From assembly GCA_030680835.1 (NCBI GenBank), contig JAUXUD010000077.1, positions 1 to 64,000 on the forward strand: 64,000 nt of DNA, read 5' to 3'. Under the pieces are notes generated by a model. That model saw only the letters and a program-made list of their open reading frames with translations, searched no databases and was not told the origin of the DNA. The DNA comes from Bacteroidota bacterium. Its GTDB lineage: Bacteria; Bacteroidota; Bacteroidia; UKL13-3. The number at the start of each line of letters is the position of its first letter. Positions within the stretch are counted from its first letter, which is position 1. The position numbers and the translations under genes were made by a program. Positions 1 to 10,338 of this stretch are shown piece after piece.

Positions 1-1
1 C

Positions 2-112
2 AAATTTCTGCGCCGTTATTTAAACCTTTACGATGATATAAAAGGAGCTGTGGAGCAATATGTGGCTGATGTGAAGTCGGTTGATTTTCCAAATGAAAAA
101 GAACAATATTAA
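2..112 (+). CDS. panB: 3-methyl-2-oxobutanoate hydroxymethyltransferase, C-terminal fragment (truncated by window start)
   Basis: Frame 2 reads KFLRRYLNLYDDIKGAVEQYVADVKSVDFPNEKEQY*, resembling the PanB C-terminus (ADVKSxxFPNEKEQY). Confidence 0.75.
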   Translation, partial: KFLRRYLNLYDDIKGAVEQYVADVKSVDFPNEKEQY

Positions 113-113
113 T

Positions 114-175
114 GTACGATGTACGATGTACGATGTACAATGTACAATGTCAATTTACGATGTACAATGTATGAT
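114..175. repeat. Heptanucleotide tandem repeat GTACGAT/GTACAAT
   Basis: GTACGAT x3 (114-134), GTACAAT x2 (135-148), a degenerate spacer, then GTACAAT and GTATGAT (162-175). Confidence 0.9.
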
Positions 176-242
176 ATAAGAAGGGTAGGGTTTACAATGA
201 ACGAAGTTTGATTAAAAAAACTATTTTAGAATTTCCATTAAT

Positions 243-908
243 TTGAAGAAAAATAATCCCTTAATTATATATGAAGACAATCATTTGATTGCTGCTTATA
301 AGTTGTCGGGTCAAACGGTGCAGCCTGAACCAAACAAGCCACGGAGCCTGGAAGAGCAGGTAAAAATTTATCTAAAAGAAAAATATCAAAAGGAGGGTGC
401 TGTATTTTTAGGGGTTATACACCGGATTGATATGCCCGTGAGTGGTTTGGTTTTGTTTGCCAAAACAAGCAAGGCATTAACCCGCATGAACGAGATTTTT
501 CATGACAGATTGGTTCAAAAAATTTATTTGGCCAAAGTTGAAGGGAAACCGAAATTAAAAACCGAATTGATTACACACTGGCTCAGACGTGATGAAAATA
601 AAAATTTCACAAAGGCATTCACCAGTGAAGTTAAAGGCGCTCAAATTGCCAAATTAACTTATGAAATAATTGAATCAAATGCCCGATTTTCCTTGCTCAA
701 AATTAATCTTCATACCGGACGCAAGCATCAGGTTAGGGCGCAACTTTCAGCACTGGGTTGTCCCATAGCCGGTGATGTAAAATATGGAGCCAGTCAACCA
801 ATGGCCGATCAATCAATAGCCCTGCAATCATATAGTATAAGTTTTATACATCCGGTGAAGCTTGAACCGATTGAATTAATTTTGAATAAAAGCGTATTAA
901 AATTGTAA
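243..908 (+). CDS. RluA-family RNA pseudouridine synthase
   Basis: HRIDMPVSGLVLFAKTSKA motif (HRLDxxtSGl-like) and GRKHQVRAQLSALGCPIAGDVKYG; TTG start. Confidence 0.88.
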   Translation: MKKNNPLIIYEDNHLIAAYKLSGQTVQPEPNKPRSLEEQVKIYLKEKYQKEGAVFLGVIHRIDMPVSGLVLFAKTSKALTRMNEIFHDRLVQKIYLAKVEGKPKLKTELITHWLRRDENKNFTKAFTSEVKGAQIAKLTYEIIESNARFSLLKINLHTGRKHQVRAQLSALGCPIAGDVKYGASQPMADQSIALQSYSISFIHPVKLEPIELILNKSVLKL

Positions 909-1029
909 ATGATTTGTTTTTTATTTCTATTCAGTTCAATTCACTAAATTCGCAGCCTTTAGTTATTAAATATACATTACGGAAATCTTGAATTTAAACC
1001 AGGATGGAACGAATCAAAATCAAAAAAAA

Positions 1030-1884
1030 ATGGACAATAAATTAAGAAGTAGTTATAAAGTAATCATTGTGGTTGTTTTAACAATCATGGTATCAGGCGC
1101 CTGTAAAAAGAAAAATGCAATTGATAAGTGTGGAGGGACCGAGGGCGGACCGGGTGGTTTGGTGAGCTTGCTGGTATCTACTGATCAGGATATCACCATG
1201 GGTTTAGCCGCTGTAAAAGAGATCGAATCCAATCCATCGAAATATCAGGTACTTGATTCATCAAAAAATGTGAAAGCATATGGACATATATACAGGATTA
1301 CCAAGAACATTTTGAATTCAGGCAACGTTTTTTATAAGAATGAATTTGCCTGGAGAATACGTATTATAAAAGATGATTCTACTTTGAATGCATTTTGTAC
1401 TCCGGGTGGGTATATTTATGTTTATACCGGTCTCATCAAATTTCTGGATAATGAAACACAACTGGCAGGGGTTATGGGACATGAAATGGGACATGCCGAT
1501 CGTCGTCATGGTGCAAAACAGATGATACAGCAATATGGAATTTCAATGCTGTTAAGCATCTTAACAGACAGTACCAGCAGCAAACTTCCTGAGCTGGCGG
1601 CAAATTTATTATTGTTAAAATACAGCAGGTCAGATGAAACAGAAGCTGACAATTATTCTGTAAGATATTTATATGGAACCGAATATGATCCGCGTGGAGC
1701 TAAATATTTTTTCGAAAAATTAATCGCTGCGGGTCAAACTGGCGGTATGCCGGCTTTTTTAAGCACACATCCAAATCCGGAAGATCGTGTAGCCAATATC
1801 GATAAATTATGGGAATGTTTGGGATCAAAAGTGGGTCAAACTTTTGTTACACAGTACATGGATTTTAAGAGCAGTTTGCCTTAA
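1030..1884 (+). CDS. M48 family metalloprotease, predicted lipoprotein
   Basis: Lipobox VSGAC after a hydrophobic N-terminus; zinc motif GHEMGHADRRHG; ETEADNYSVRYL. ATG at 1030 preferred over TTG at 988. Confidence 0.87.
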   Translation: MDNKLRSSYKVIIVVVLTIMVSGACKKKNAIDKCGGTEGGPGGLVSLLVSTDQDITMGLAAVKEIESNPSKYQVLDSSKNVKAYGHIYRITKNILNSGNVFYKNEFAWRIRIIKDDSTLNAFCTPGGYIYVYTGLIKFLDNETQLAGVMGHEMGHADRRHGAKQMIQQYGISMLLSILTDSTSSKLPELAANLLLLKYSRSDETEADNYSVRYLYGTEYDPRGAKYFFEKLIAAGQTGGMPAFLSTHPNPEDRVANIDKLWECLGSKVGQTFVTQYMDFKSSLP

Positions 1885-1940
1885 AATCAATGAATTCTTT
1901 TTTTAAGTAAATTATTAATCAGCAATAAAATTTTAATACT

Positions 1941-3569
1941 ATGAATGGATTTTTTAAAGTTCCGGTGCCGGTAAATGAGCCCGTATTAAACTATGCCCCC
2001 GGCAGCAGCGAACGCAAAGCCCTTAAAGATGCAATACAAGACGCAAGAAGCAAGCAATTGGATATTCCCATGTATATTGGAGGGAATGAAATCCGGAGCG
2101 GAAAAACTTCAGAACTGCGTCCTCCTCATGATCACAGGCATGTTTTGGGTCAGTTTCATATTAGTGATGCATCGCATGTTACAGATGCCATTAATGCAGC
2201 TCTGGCAGCAAAACCTAAATGGGAGGCTTTAAACTGGGAACAACGCGCAGCTATATTTTTAAAGGCAGCCGATTTAATTGCAGGCCCTTACCGTGCTAAA
2301 TTAAACGCTGCAACCATGTTGGGTCAAAGCAAAAATGCATTCCAGGCAGAAATCGACAGTGCTTGTGAAATTATAGATTTCCTGAGGTTTAACGTATTTT
2401 TTATGAGTCAGATTTACGGAGATCAACCCCAATCGGCAAAAGGGTTATGGAACCGAATTGAATACAGGCCACTTGAGGGATTCATCTATGCGCTTACCCC
2501 ATTTAACTTTACTGCGATTGCGGGAAATCTGCCTTCATCTGCAGCCATGATGGGCAATGTGGTTGTTTGGAAACCGAGCAATACACAAGTGTATTCGGCC
2601 AATGTATTGATGGAAGTTTTTCAGCAGGCAGGCGTTCCGGCAGGAGTAATTAATTTAATTTATCCAAGTGGTCCGGTAGCAGCAGGTGTAATATTTAATC
2701 ATGCTGATTTTGCAGGGATTCATTATACAGGATCAACTGCTGTTTTTCTGGATATATGGAAGTCGATTGGAAACAATATTCATAAATTTAAAACCTATCC
2801 ACGTATTGTGGGCGAAACCGGAGGCAAAGATTTTATTATTGCCCATAATTCGGCTGATGTGGATACGCTTGTAACTGCCATGGTTCGGGGATCTTTTGAA
2901 TATCAGGGTCAAAAATGTTCGGCTGCCTCACGTGCATATGTTCCGGGAAATTTGTGGGATGAAGTAAAATCAAAAATGATAAAGGAAATGGCTTCATTTA
3001 AAGTGGGGCCGGTTGAAGATTTCAGAAATTTTGTAAATGCAGTGATTGATGAAAAATCATTTGATAAAATTGTGAAATATATTGAGGATGCCAAACAGGA
3101 CCCATCATGTGAAATCATTTCAGGGGGTACTTATGATAAATCTACCGGCTGGTTTATTACTCCAACTATAATTGTTACCAGTAACCCCAAATACACAACG
3201 ATGTGTGAAGAACTGTTTGGTCCGGTATTAACCGTTTATGTTTACGATGCCGAACAATTTGAAGAAACACTCGACCTGTTGAATTCAACATCTGATTATG
3301 CATTAACAGGAGCAGTATTATCCCAGGATCGGTATGCGATAGAACTTGCTACCTGGAAACTCAGAAATGCGGCAGGTAACTTTTATATCAATGATAAACC
3401 AACAGGAGCTGTAGTAGGTCAGCAACCATTTGGCGGTGCAAGGGCGAGTGGTACCAATGATAAAGCGGGTGCATTAATTAACCTGATGCGTTGGGTGAGT
3501 ATGCGTACGATTAAAGAAACATTTGTACCCCCAACAACTTATGCTTATGATTTTATGAAAGAGGCTTAA
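1941..3569 (+). CDS. pruA: L-glutamate gamma-semialdehyde dehydrogenase (1-pyrroline-5-carboxylate dehydrogenase)
   Basis: ALDH fold with VGETGGKDFIIAHNSAD and FEYQGQKCSAASRAYVP, characteristic of PruA. Confidence 0.93.
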   Translation: MNGFFKVPVPVNEPVLNYAPGSSERKALKDAIQDARSKQLDIPMYIGGNEIRSGKTSELRPPHDHRHVLGQFHISDASHVTDAINAALAAKPKWEALNWEQRAAIFLKAADLIAGPYRAKLNAATMLGQSKNAFQAEIDSACEIIDFLRFNVFFMSQIYGDQPQSAKGLWNRIEYRPLEGFIYALTPFNFTAIAGNLPSSAAMMGNVVVWKPSNTQVYSANVLMEVFQQAGVPAGVINLIYPSGPVAAGVIFNHADFAGIHYTGSTAVFLDIWKSIGNNIHKFKTYPRIVGETGGKDFIIAHNSADVDTLVTAMVRGSFEYQGQKCSAASRAYVPGNLWDEVKSKMIKEMASFKVGPVEDFRNFVNAVIDEKSFDKIVKYIEDAKQDPSCEIISGGTYDKSTGWFITPTIIVTSNPKYTTMCEELFGPVLTVYVYDAEQFEETLDLLNSTSDYALTGAVLSQDRYAIELATWKLRNAAGNFYINDKPTGAVVGQQPFGGARASGTNDKAGALINLMRWVSMRTIKETFVPPTTYAYDFMKEA

Positions 3570-3581
3570 GAAAAATGAAAT

Positions 3582-4637
3582 TTGAATTCTGCACATGAAA
3601 TATATATAAAGCGCTGTATCGAGATTGGCAGACTGGGGGCTGGGGCAGTTGCCCCTAACCCACTGGTAGGTTCTGTTATAGTTTATAAAAACAAAATTAT
3701 CGGAGAAGGCTGGCATCAAAAATTTGGTGAGGCACATGCGGAAGTAAATGCAATATCAGCAGTTTCATCCACTGAATTACTGCAGGAAGCAACGCTTTAT
3801 GTTAATCTGGAACCTTGTTGTCACCAGGGTAAAACACCTCCCTGTACCGATTTAATTATTGCCCATAAACTCAAGCGTGTTGTTGTGGGAATGACAGATC
3901 CGAATCCACTGGTATCGGGAAAGGGAATTGAAAGGCTAAGAGCAGCAGGAATAGAAGTAATTACAGGAGTTTTGGAAGATGCATGCAGGGAATTAAATAA
4001 GCGATTCATCACCTATATTCTGAAACACAGACCATATATCATATTAAAATGGGCTCAAACATTAAATGGGTTTATTGCTCCGGATGCCACAAAAATGAGT
4101 GCCGAACAATTTGAAAAAGAACGGCACATCACTGGTAAAGTGATACAAAAACTGGTTCATAAATGGCGGACTCAGGAAGCGGCAATTATGGTTGGTACCA
4201 ACACAGCCATGTTTGACAATCCAGCACTTAACGCGCGTGAATGGATTGGCAATTTGCCATTAAGAATCGTGCTTGACAGAGGCATCCGTCTGCCAAATCA
4301 TTTAAAGGTATTTGATAAAACACAAGCAACCTGGATAGTAAATGAAGTTGAAGACAGGGTAGAAGAAAACCTGAATTATATAAAGGTTAATTTTAAGGAA
4401 GACTGGTTTAACCAATTACTAAACCTTTTGTATGCACATAAAATTCAAAGTTTGATTATTGAAGGGGGCACACAACTATTGAACCATGTTATTAAAAATA
4501 AAAAGTGGGATGAAGCCATTGTGTTTTATGCATCAGCCGCAATAACAGATGGTATTAAAGCTCCCGCAACCGGAGGAAAAATTATTCAGCAACTTTCCAT
4601 CGATCAGGTAAAAATGATTCAATACCAAAAAGTATGA
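3582..4637 (+). CDS. ribD: Bifunctional diaminohydroxyphosphoribosylaminopyrimidine deaminase / 5-amino-6-(5-phosphoribosylamino)uracil reductase
   Basis: HAEVNAI...LEPCCHQGKTPPCTDLI deaminase signature plus a RibD C-terminal reductase region. Only a TTG start is available (in-frame TGA at 3576). Confidence 0.92.
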   Translation: MNSAHEIYIKRCIEIGRLGAGAVAPNPLVGSVIVYKNKIIGEGWHQKFGEAHAEVNAISAVSSTELLQEATLYVNLEPCCHQGKTPPCTDLIIAHKLKRVVVGMTDPNPLVSGKGIERLRAAGIEVITGVLEDACRELNKRFITYILKHRPYIILKWAQTLNGFIAPDATKMSAEQFEKERHITGKVIQKLVHKWRTQEAAIMVGTNTAMFDNPALNAREWIGNLPLRIVLDRGIRLPNHLKVFDKTQATWIVNEVEDRVEENLNYIKVNFKEDWFNQLLNLLYAHKIQSLIIEGGTQLLNHVIKNKKWDEAIVFYASAAITDGIKAPATGGKIIQQLSIDQVKMIQYQKV

Positions 4638-5509
4638 TTTACCTGCTGGCGAGTATCTTTTTTTCAACAATAACAGTATGTCTGTTTATGGTATTTGAAA
4701 AAAAAGGAGTCGATACATTTCAAGCTATTGTATTCAATTATCTTACCTGTGCAATTCTGGGGAATGCATTGGCGTCTCAAACCATTTTATCCGGAGAAGT
4801 ATGGTTAACAGGCTGGTTTCCCTATGCATTGGTTTTGGGATTCTTATTTATAATTGTCTTTAATTTTATAGCCCAAACAGCACAGAAATTAGGTGTTTCT
4901 ACAAGTATGGTTGCAGCAAAATTATCGGTAGTAATACCCGTTATTGCTACAGTTATTCTTTATAATGAACCGCTGAATTTTATGAAAATAAGCGGAATTT
5001 TAATTTCATTAATTGCTGTTTACCTGATCAGTAAAAAGGAAAATGAAGAAACACACAGCGCCATTAAACTTTTTTATTTACCCATCCTTGTTTTTATCGG
5101 AAGCGGATGTATTGACACCTTATTGAACTATACTGAACAAAATTATATTCCCCCTTTTGATGTAGATTCAATTATTACTACAATATTTTGTGTTGCATTT
5201 TTAGTGGGTGCAATCTACCTTTTGTTATTACTGGTGATAAGAAAGAAAACTTTTGCGTTTAAGAATTTAGGATGGGGTATTTTATTGGGTTTGCCGAATT
5301 ATTTCAGCATGTTTTTTCTGTTAAAAACCCTGGGTCAGTTTCAGGGGAGTTATATATTTCCACTCAATAACATTGGAATTGTTGCTGCATCAACTTTAGC
5401 GGGAGTACTTGTTTTTAAAGAAAAACTTTCACCTCAAAATAAGTTTGGATTGATTTTGGCAATATTGTCCATATTAATAATTTCGATTTCAGATGCTTTT
5501 TTCAGATAG
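4634..5509 (+). CDS. EamA/DMT family transporter
   Basis: About 10 hydrophobic segments in a DMT arrangement; ATGA overlap with ribD. Confidence 0.75.
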   Translation: MIYLLASIFFSTITVCLFMVFEKKGVDTFQAIVFNYLTCAILGNALASQTILSGEVWLTGWFPYALVLGFLFIIVFNFIAQTAQKLGVSTSMVAAKLSVVIPVIATVILYNEPLNFMKISGILISLIAVYLISKKENEETHSAIKLFYLPILVFIGSGCIDTLLNYTEQNYIPPFDVDSIITTIFCVAFLVGAIYLLLLLVIRKKTFAFKNLGWGILLGLPNYFSMFFLLKTLGQFQGSYIFPLNNIGIVAASTLAGVLVFKEKLSPQNKFGLILAILSILIISISDAFFR

Positions 5510-6122
5510 CTTTAAAACACTTACACAACCTGCAGAGGGTGAATTTAAAGACCGGGGTAGCAGATTTATTGGTTTACTTTTTCCTGTAAAAACAGAAGAT
5601 GAAGCCAAAGAACTCATTAAAAAAATAAAGAAAGAACACCATGCTGCAGCCCATCATTGCTGGGCATTGGTTTTAGGCAGTGATCAATCATTTCAAAAAA
5701 GTTCGGACGACAGAGAACCGGCCGGAACCGCAGGCAAACCTATTTTAAGAGTATTGTTGTCGGTGGGTGTTACCAATGTTTTGGCAGTTGTGGTAAGATA
5801 CTTTGGAGGAAAGTTGTTAGGAGTTCCCGGTTTGATTCATGCGTACGGAGAAGCGGTAAAGGAGGCATTAAATTCAACGGAAATAGTTGAAATGACCCTT
5901 TATGATGTATATTTTGTTCCCTGCAACTATCAAAATCAACACGAATTAATCAGAATTTTAAAACAATTTTTGGTAAAATTTCATCCTTCAACAAAAGATA
6001 ATGAGCCAGGTATTATATTTGAAGTAAAGCCATCACAAATAAATCAGTTGGAAAAACAAATTTTAGCCAATGCATTTTCAGGCATAAAATGGGTTCAGCA
6101 AATAAGCAGTAAAAAAAAATAA
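5493..6122 (+). CDS. YigZ/IMPACT family protein
   Basis: SRFIGLLFPVKTEDEAKELI...HHAAAHHCWALVLG...DREPAGTAGKPIL and RYFGGKLLGVPGLIHAYGEA signatures. Confidence 0.9.
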   Translation: MLFSDSFKTLTQPAEGEFKDRGSRFIGLLFPVKTEDEAKELIKKIKKEHHAAAHHCWALVLGSDQSFQKSSDDREPAGTAGKPILRVLLSVGVTNVLAVVVRYFGGKLLGVPGLIHAYGEAVKEALNSTEIVEMTLYDVYFVPCNYQNQHELIRILKQFLVKFHPSTKDNEPGIIFEVKPSQINQLEKQILANAFSGIKWVQQISSKKK

Positions 6123-6129
6123 TTCAGGC

Positions 6130-7887
6130 ATGAAAAAATGGATTTCAATAGGAGTGTTGTTTACAGTTACGTTAGGTGCTATTTATGCCCAAATTCCTGA
6201 AAGGACTGCCCGGCTCATAGAATTAAATCAAACAATTCCGCTTGTAAATATTGAAGTTGAAACCAAACAATTTTTAATCGGTTTATATCCCTGGTTGAAC
6301 ACAAATCAAAATGAACTTATTTTGATAAGTAAACGCCAAAGTTTGGTAGGCTGGCATTTGCTATATGAACATTTACACCGAGGGACAAGTGTATATTCGA
6401 GCAATATAAAAGTAAACATTTCAAATAATGGAGCCATTTTGTCAATAGCCGACAATCTGATAGAAATTACTGCGCTTGTACAACAACACAATACATCACT
6501 TAAAAATGACGGTTTAAAACCGGTTTATGCAAATGCTTTGAACCGCTTAGAACCCTTATACGTAAAAAAAGTAAAAAACGATGCAGGTGAGTATGAAGAG
6601 TTTTTGATAAATGCAAATGGAGAAATCCTATCCAGAAGGTCTCTGGATTTATATAATGGAAGAAAGGATACCATGGTTATTACGAAAGTATTTAATCCGG
6701 ATCCGTTAACAACTGCCAAAAAACTATACGGTGATGATGGCGGGTTGTGGGTTAACAAAAATGGTCAGGATTATGTTGAATTAAATGCGCAACGTGTTCC
6801 CGTAAACGTAACAATTGCATTTGAAAATGACACGTTTTATACCGCCAACAAGTTTGCAAAAATTGTAGATTCAGAAAGTCCGGTTCAGATTCCATACCAA
6901 AGCAAAATAAACAATTTCGATTTTAACCGAAGCCATCCTGCTTTCCGGGAAATGATGTCGTTATACCATATTGAGCAGTACAGAGGATATCTGAAAAGCA
7001 TCGGTTTACCTTTCGATTCCATGTTTGTGATCAATGTAGATGTTTCGGCATATCAGGGGCAGGATCAGTCCAGATTTTCTTCGCAAAATGGCAATCCCAG
7101 CCTGTTCTTTGGCACAGGTGGCGTACCCGATGCAGAAGATGCGGATGTGATTATACATGAATATACCCATGGCATCACATATTTTATTGCGCCACACACA
7201 ACAAGCGGAACTGAGCGGCTGGCATTTGAAGAAGCAAACTGCGATTTTATGGCCTGTCAGTATTCAAAAGCACTCAGTGATTTTAACTGGCGCCTGGTGT
7301 TTAACTGGGATGGACATAATGTGTATTGGGAAGGTCGTGATGCCAATAGTCCAAATAAATACCCTAAAGATTTAGATCCTGATTTTTATAAATCATCGGT
7401 TATCTGGAGCAGCATGCTTAATGATATGAGCCTGGATATGGGAAGAGCGGTTACTACCCGGATATTGATCGCATCCATGTATAGCTATACAGAAAATATG
7501 AGCATGCAACAGGCCGCCGAATTATTAGTAGAAGCGGATAGTTTGCTGTATGGGAAAATGCATTTTTGGGCTTTAAAAAACCGGCTGATTGAAAGAGGAT
7601 TTGATATTCCTTTAGGGATGAACCCAGAAACTGAATTGCAGAACAATGTGTCCATTATAAACAGTTCAGGTTTTGCAACCTCAAATGGTAACCTGCAAAT
7701 ACAAACAAACCTGAAAAATGGATTTCGGATTGAATTGTTCAATCTGGAAGGAAAATCAATAATTAAAACAGAAAGTCAGCAGTCAGAAATTTCAATCTCT
7801 CCGCAATCGGTTCCGGTAGGCATGTATGTGTTAAAAATTTCGTCAGGAAATCAAAATTTTGTTAGCAAAGTTGTACGAGTGCAATAA
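6130..7887 (+). CDS. Secreted M36/M4-like zinc metallopeptidase with T9SS type A sorting domain
   Basis: Signal peptide; VIIHEYTHGITY zinc motif; downstream EANCDFMA; C-terminal GFRIELFNLEGKSI...VGMYVLKISSGNQNFVSKVVRVQ sorting-like tail. Confidence 0.82.
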   Translation: MKKWISIGVLFTVTLGAIYAQIPERTARLIELNQTIPLVNIEVETKQFLIGLYPWLNTNQNELILISKRQSLVGWHLLYEHLHRGTSVYSSNIKVNISNNGAILSIADNLIEITALVQQHNTSLKNDGLKPVYANALNRLEPLYVKKVKNDAGEYEEFLINANGEILSRRSLDLYNGRKDTMVITKVFNPDPLTTAKKLYGDDGGLWVNKNGQDYVELNAQRVPVNVTIAFENDTFYTANKFAKIVDSESPVQIPYQSKINNFDFNRSHPAFREMMSLYHIEQYRGYLKSIGLPFDSMFVINVDVSAYQGQDQSRFSSQNGNPSLFFGTGGVPDAEDADVIIHEYTHGITYFIAPHTTSGTERLAFEEANCDFMACQYSKALSDFNWRLVFNWDGHNVYWEGRDANSPNKYPKDLDPDFYKSSVIWSSMLNDMSLDMGRAVTTRILIASMYSYTENMSMQQAAELLVEADSLLYGKMHFWALKNRLIERGFDIPLGMNPETELQNNVSIINSSGFATSNGNLQIQTNLKNGFRIELFNLEGKSIIKTESQQSEISISPQSVPVGMYVLKISSGNQNFVSKVVRVQ

Positions 7888-7907
7888 TTTTAATGAGCCT
7901 TTGTAAA

Positions 7908-8972
7908 TCAACTTACAATCGCTTCCTCATGTTTTTTATTGGCTAATTGTCCGCAGGCAGCGTCTATATCTTTACCCCTGCTGCGCCTAACCCTGGCCAC
8001 GATTCCATTGCGTTCGAGATAGGCACAAAAATTATCTATTTTTGCTGTATCGGCTTTTTCAAACTGATTGTCACCGGTTGGATTGTATTCGATGATATTT
8101 ACTTTACAGGGTACTTTTTTACAGAAGTCCAATAACTCTTTTGCATCTTTCAGGCTTTCATTAAAATTGTTGAATGCAATATATTCAAAGGTAATCCGCT
8201 TTTTGGTTTTAGAATGAAAGTAGCGCAATGCTTCAGCAACAGCATGCAGGTTGTTGCTTTCATTGATGGGCATTATCTGATTTCGTTTGGTATCATTGGC
8301 AGCGTGCAAACTCAGGGCAAGGTTAAATTTAACATTGTCGTCGGCAAGCTTTACAATCATTTTGGCTATCCCTGCAGTAGAAACGGTTATCCTATCGCTG
8401 CTCATTCCCAAACCTTCAGGAGAAGTTATTTTTTCAATACCACCCAATACATTGCTATAGTTTAATAAAGGCTCACCCATTCCCATAAAAACAATATTGG
8501 TAAGAGGTTTTTGATAATGGGTCTGAGCCCAGTTTCTGATTAAAACCACCTGATCATAAATTTCGCCCGGCGTTAAGTTACGTTCGCGGTTTAAGGTACC
8601 GGTAGCGCAAAATTTGCAGGTTAAACTGCAACCAACCTGCGAGGAAACACAGGCTGTCATTCTGTCATCGGCAGGTATCAATACCCCTTCCACCAAAAGT
8701 CCGTCATGTAATCTGAACCCACTTTTAATCGTTCCATCACTGCTAATCTGTTTGTCTTCAACTTTAACCGCATGAATAATAAAGTTTGAATTCAGCCAGT
8801 TTCTGGTTTCTGCATTCAGATTGCTCATTTCTTCAAAACGGATACATGATTTTTTCCACAGCCATTCGTAAACCTGCTGGCCTCTGAAAGCCTTATCGCC
8901 CCGTTGTGTAAAGGCGGTTTTGATTTCATCAAGGCTCATGGAGCGAATATCCTTTTTTACAATCTCATTCAT
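7908..8972 (-). CDS. rlmN: 23S rRNA (adenine(2503)-C(2))-methyltransferase
   Basis: Radical SAM CKFCATG, NIVFMGMGEPLLNY, RRSRGKDIDAACGQLA. Confidence 0.95.
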   Translation of the reverse strand: MNEIVKKDIRSMSLDEIKTAFTQRGDKAFRGQQVYEWLWKKSCIRFEEMSNLNAETRNWLNSNFIIHAVKVEDKQISSDGTIKSGFRLHDGLLVEGVLIPADDRMTACVSSQVGCSLTCKFCATGTLNRERNLTPGEIYDQVVLIRNWAQTHYQKPLTNIVFMGMGEPLLNYSNVLGGIEKITSPEGLGMSSDRITVSTAGIAKMIVKLADDNVKFNLALSLHAANDTKRNQIMPINESNNLHAVAEALRYFHSKTKKRITFEYIAFNNFNESLKDAKELLDFCKKVPCKVNIIEYNPTGDNQFEKADTAKIDNFCAYLERNGIVARVRRSRGKDIDAACGQLANKKHEEAIVS

Positions 8973-9104
8973 TTTGTGGCAAATATAACGCTTAACTGTT
9001 CAAGATGGATATTCAATGTTTCGTAAAATAAATACGAGAAATGGGATTTATTTTTTTAAAAACTATTTTGGCTTGAAGCCTGTAAATGCTGGATTTATTT
9101 TTTT

Positions 9105-9149
9105 TTATCCTTGAAAATCCAAAATGCCATTTTGGATTTTCAAGGATAA
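9105..9149. repeat. 45-bp palindrome (22-bp perfect arms, 1-nt centre) upstream of DUF4143 ATPase
   Basis: TTATCCTTGAAAATCCAAAATG-C-CATTTTGGATTTTCAAGGATAA; ends 17 nt before the ATG at 9167. Confidence 0.95.
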
Positions 9150-9166
9150 TTATCTAAAATTGAACT

Positions 9167-10336
9167 ATGATAAAGCGTTTACTTACTCCTGATTTAAAGC
9201 GTTTACTTGGTAAATTTCCGGCAGTTGCAATTTTGGGTCCACGTCAGGTTGGAAAAACTACAATAGCCAGATATCTGAGTAAACAGATAAAATCAAAGAC
9301 AATTTATCTTGATTTAGAGAACCCAATCGACCGTGCTAAGCTGGCAGATGCGTACTCGTTTTTTTTAGCATATAGCAATTACTGTGTAGTTTTAGATGAA
9401 ATACAGGTAATGCCGAAACTTTTTTCTGTTTTACGGTCTGCCATTGATAATAAGAGGAAAAACGGGCGGTTTATTTTATTGGGTTCAGCATCACCGGAAC
9501 TGGTAAAGGGGGCATCAGAATCTTTGGCAGGACGTATTTATTTTACTGAGTTAAGTCCAATACATCTCAATGAATTAACAACAGCCTCTCACATCAAAAA
9601 ACACTGGTTTCGGGGTGGATTCCCAAAGGCATTGCTTCCGGCTTCCAACAAAGATTATATAGATTGGATGGACTCTTTTATCAAGAGTTATATCGAGCGG
9701 GATTTAAACGCATTATTTGGGGTAACTTTTTCGGTTTCAACAATGCGAAATTTTTGGAGCATGCTGGCACACACACAGGGAGGTATTTTTAACGCTGAAA
9801 GTTTTGCCCGTTCATTGGGGGTAACTGCCCCAACTATTAATCGTTATCTTGATTTTTTAGAGGGTGCGTTTATAATATACAAATTGCCTGCATTTTTCGT
9901 AAATACAAAAAAACGTCTGGTTAAATCCCCTAAAGTGTATATCCGGGATACCGGCATTCTGCATCGTTTACACATGATTGGCAAGGCAGAAGATTTAAAC
10001 GGGCATATTGTCGTAGGGTCATCATGGGAATCATACGTGGTTGAACAAATCAGGCTCAATTTGAATAATGGATTACAACTTTTTTTTTATCGGACACATG
10101 CAGGCGCTGAATGCGATTTGCTCATTGTGAAAGGCCACCTTCCAATAGCATGTATAGAAATTAAGTTGTCTAATTTGCCGGTCATTAAAAGGGGCTTTTA
10201 TGAATCGGCGCTCGATTTGAAAGTAAAAAGACTGTTTGTATTAACACCCGGATCGGATGATTATTTGTTAAAATCAGGAATGCGGGTTTGTAACCTGACT
10301 GATTTTTTAAAAAAACATCTCAAAAAAATAAAATAG
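9167..10336 (+). CDS. AAA family ATPase (AAA_14-like) with DUF4143 and PD-(D/E)XK-like C-terminus
   Basis: Walker A ILGPRQVGKTTIAR, Walker B CVVLDEIQ, HTH-like FARSLGVTAPTINRYLDFLEG, C-terminal GAECDLLIVKGHLPIACIEIKLS. Confidence 0.88.
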   Translation: MIKRLLTPDLKRLLGKFPAVAILGPRQVGKTTIARYLSKQIKSKTIYLDLENPIDRAKLADAYSFFLAYSNYCVVLDEIQVMPKLFSVLRSAIDNKRKNGRFILLGSASPELVKGASESLAGRIYFTELSPIHLNELTTASHIKKHWFRGGFPKALLPASNKDYIDWMDSFIKSYIERDLNALFGVTFSVSTMRNFWSMLAHTQGGIFNAESFARSLGVTAPTINRYLDFLEGAFIIYKLPAFFVNTKKRLVKSPKVYIRDTGILHRLHMIGKAEDLNGHIVVGSSWESYVVEQIRLNLNNGLQLFFYRTHAGAECDLLIVKGHLPIACIEIKLSNLPVIKRGFYESALDLKVKRLFVLTPGSDDYLLKSGMRVCNLTDFLKKHLKKIK

Positions 10337-10338
10337 CA

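Noticed and set aside
114-175. CRISPR array
   Set aside because: Units are 7 bp with no unique spacers; simple tandem repeat, no cas genes nearby.
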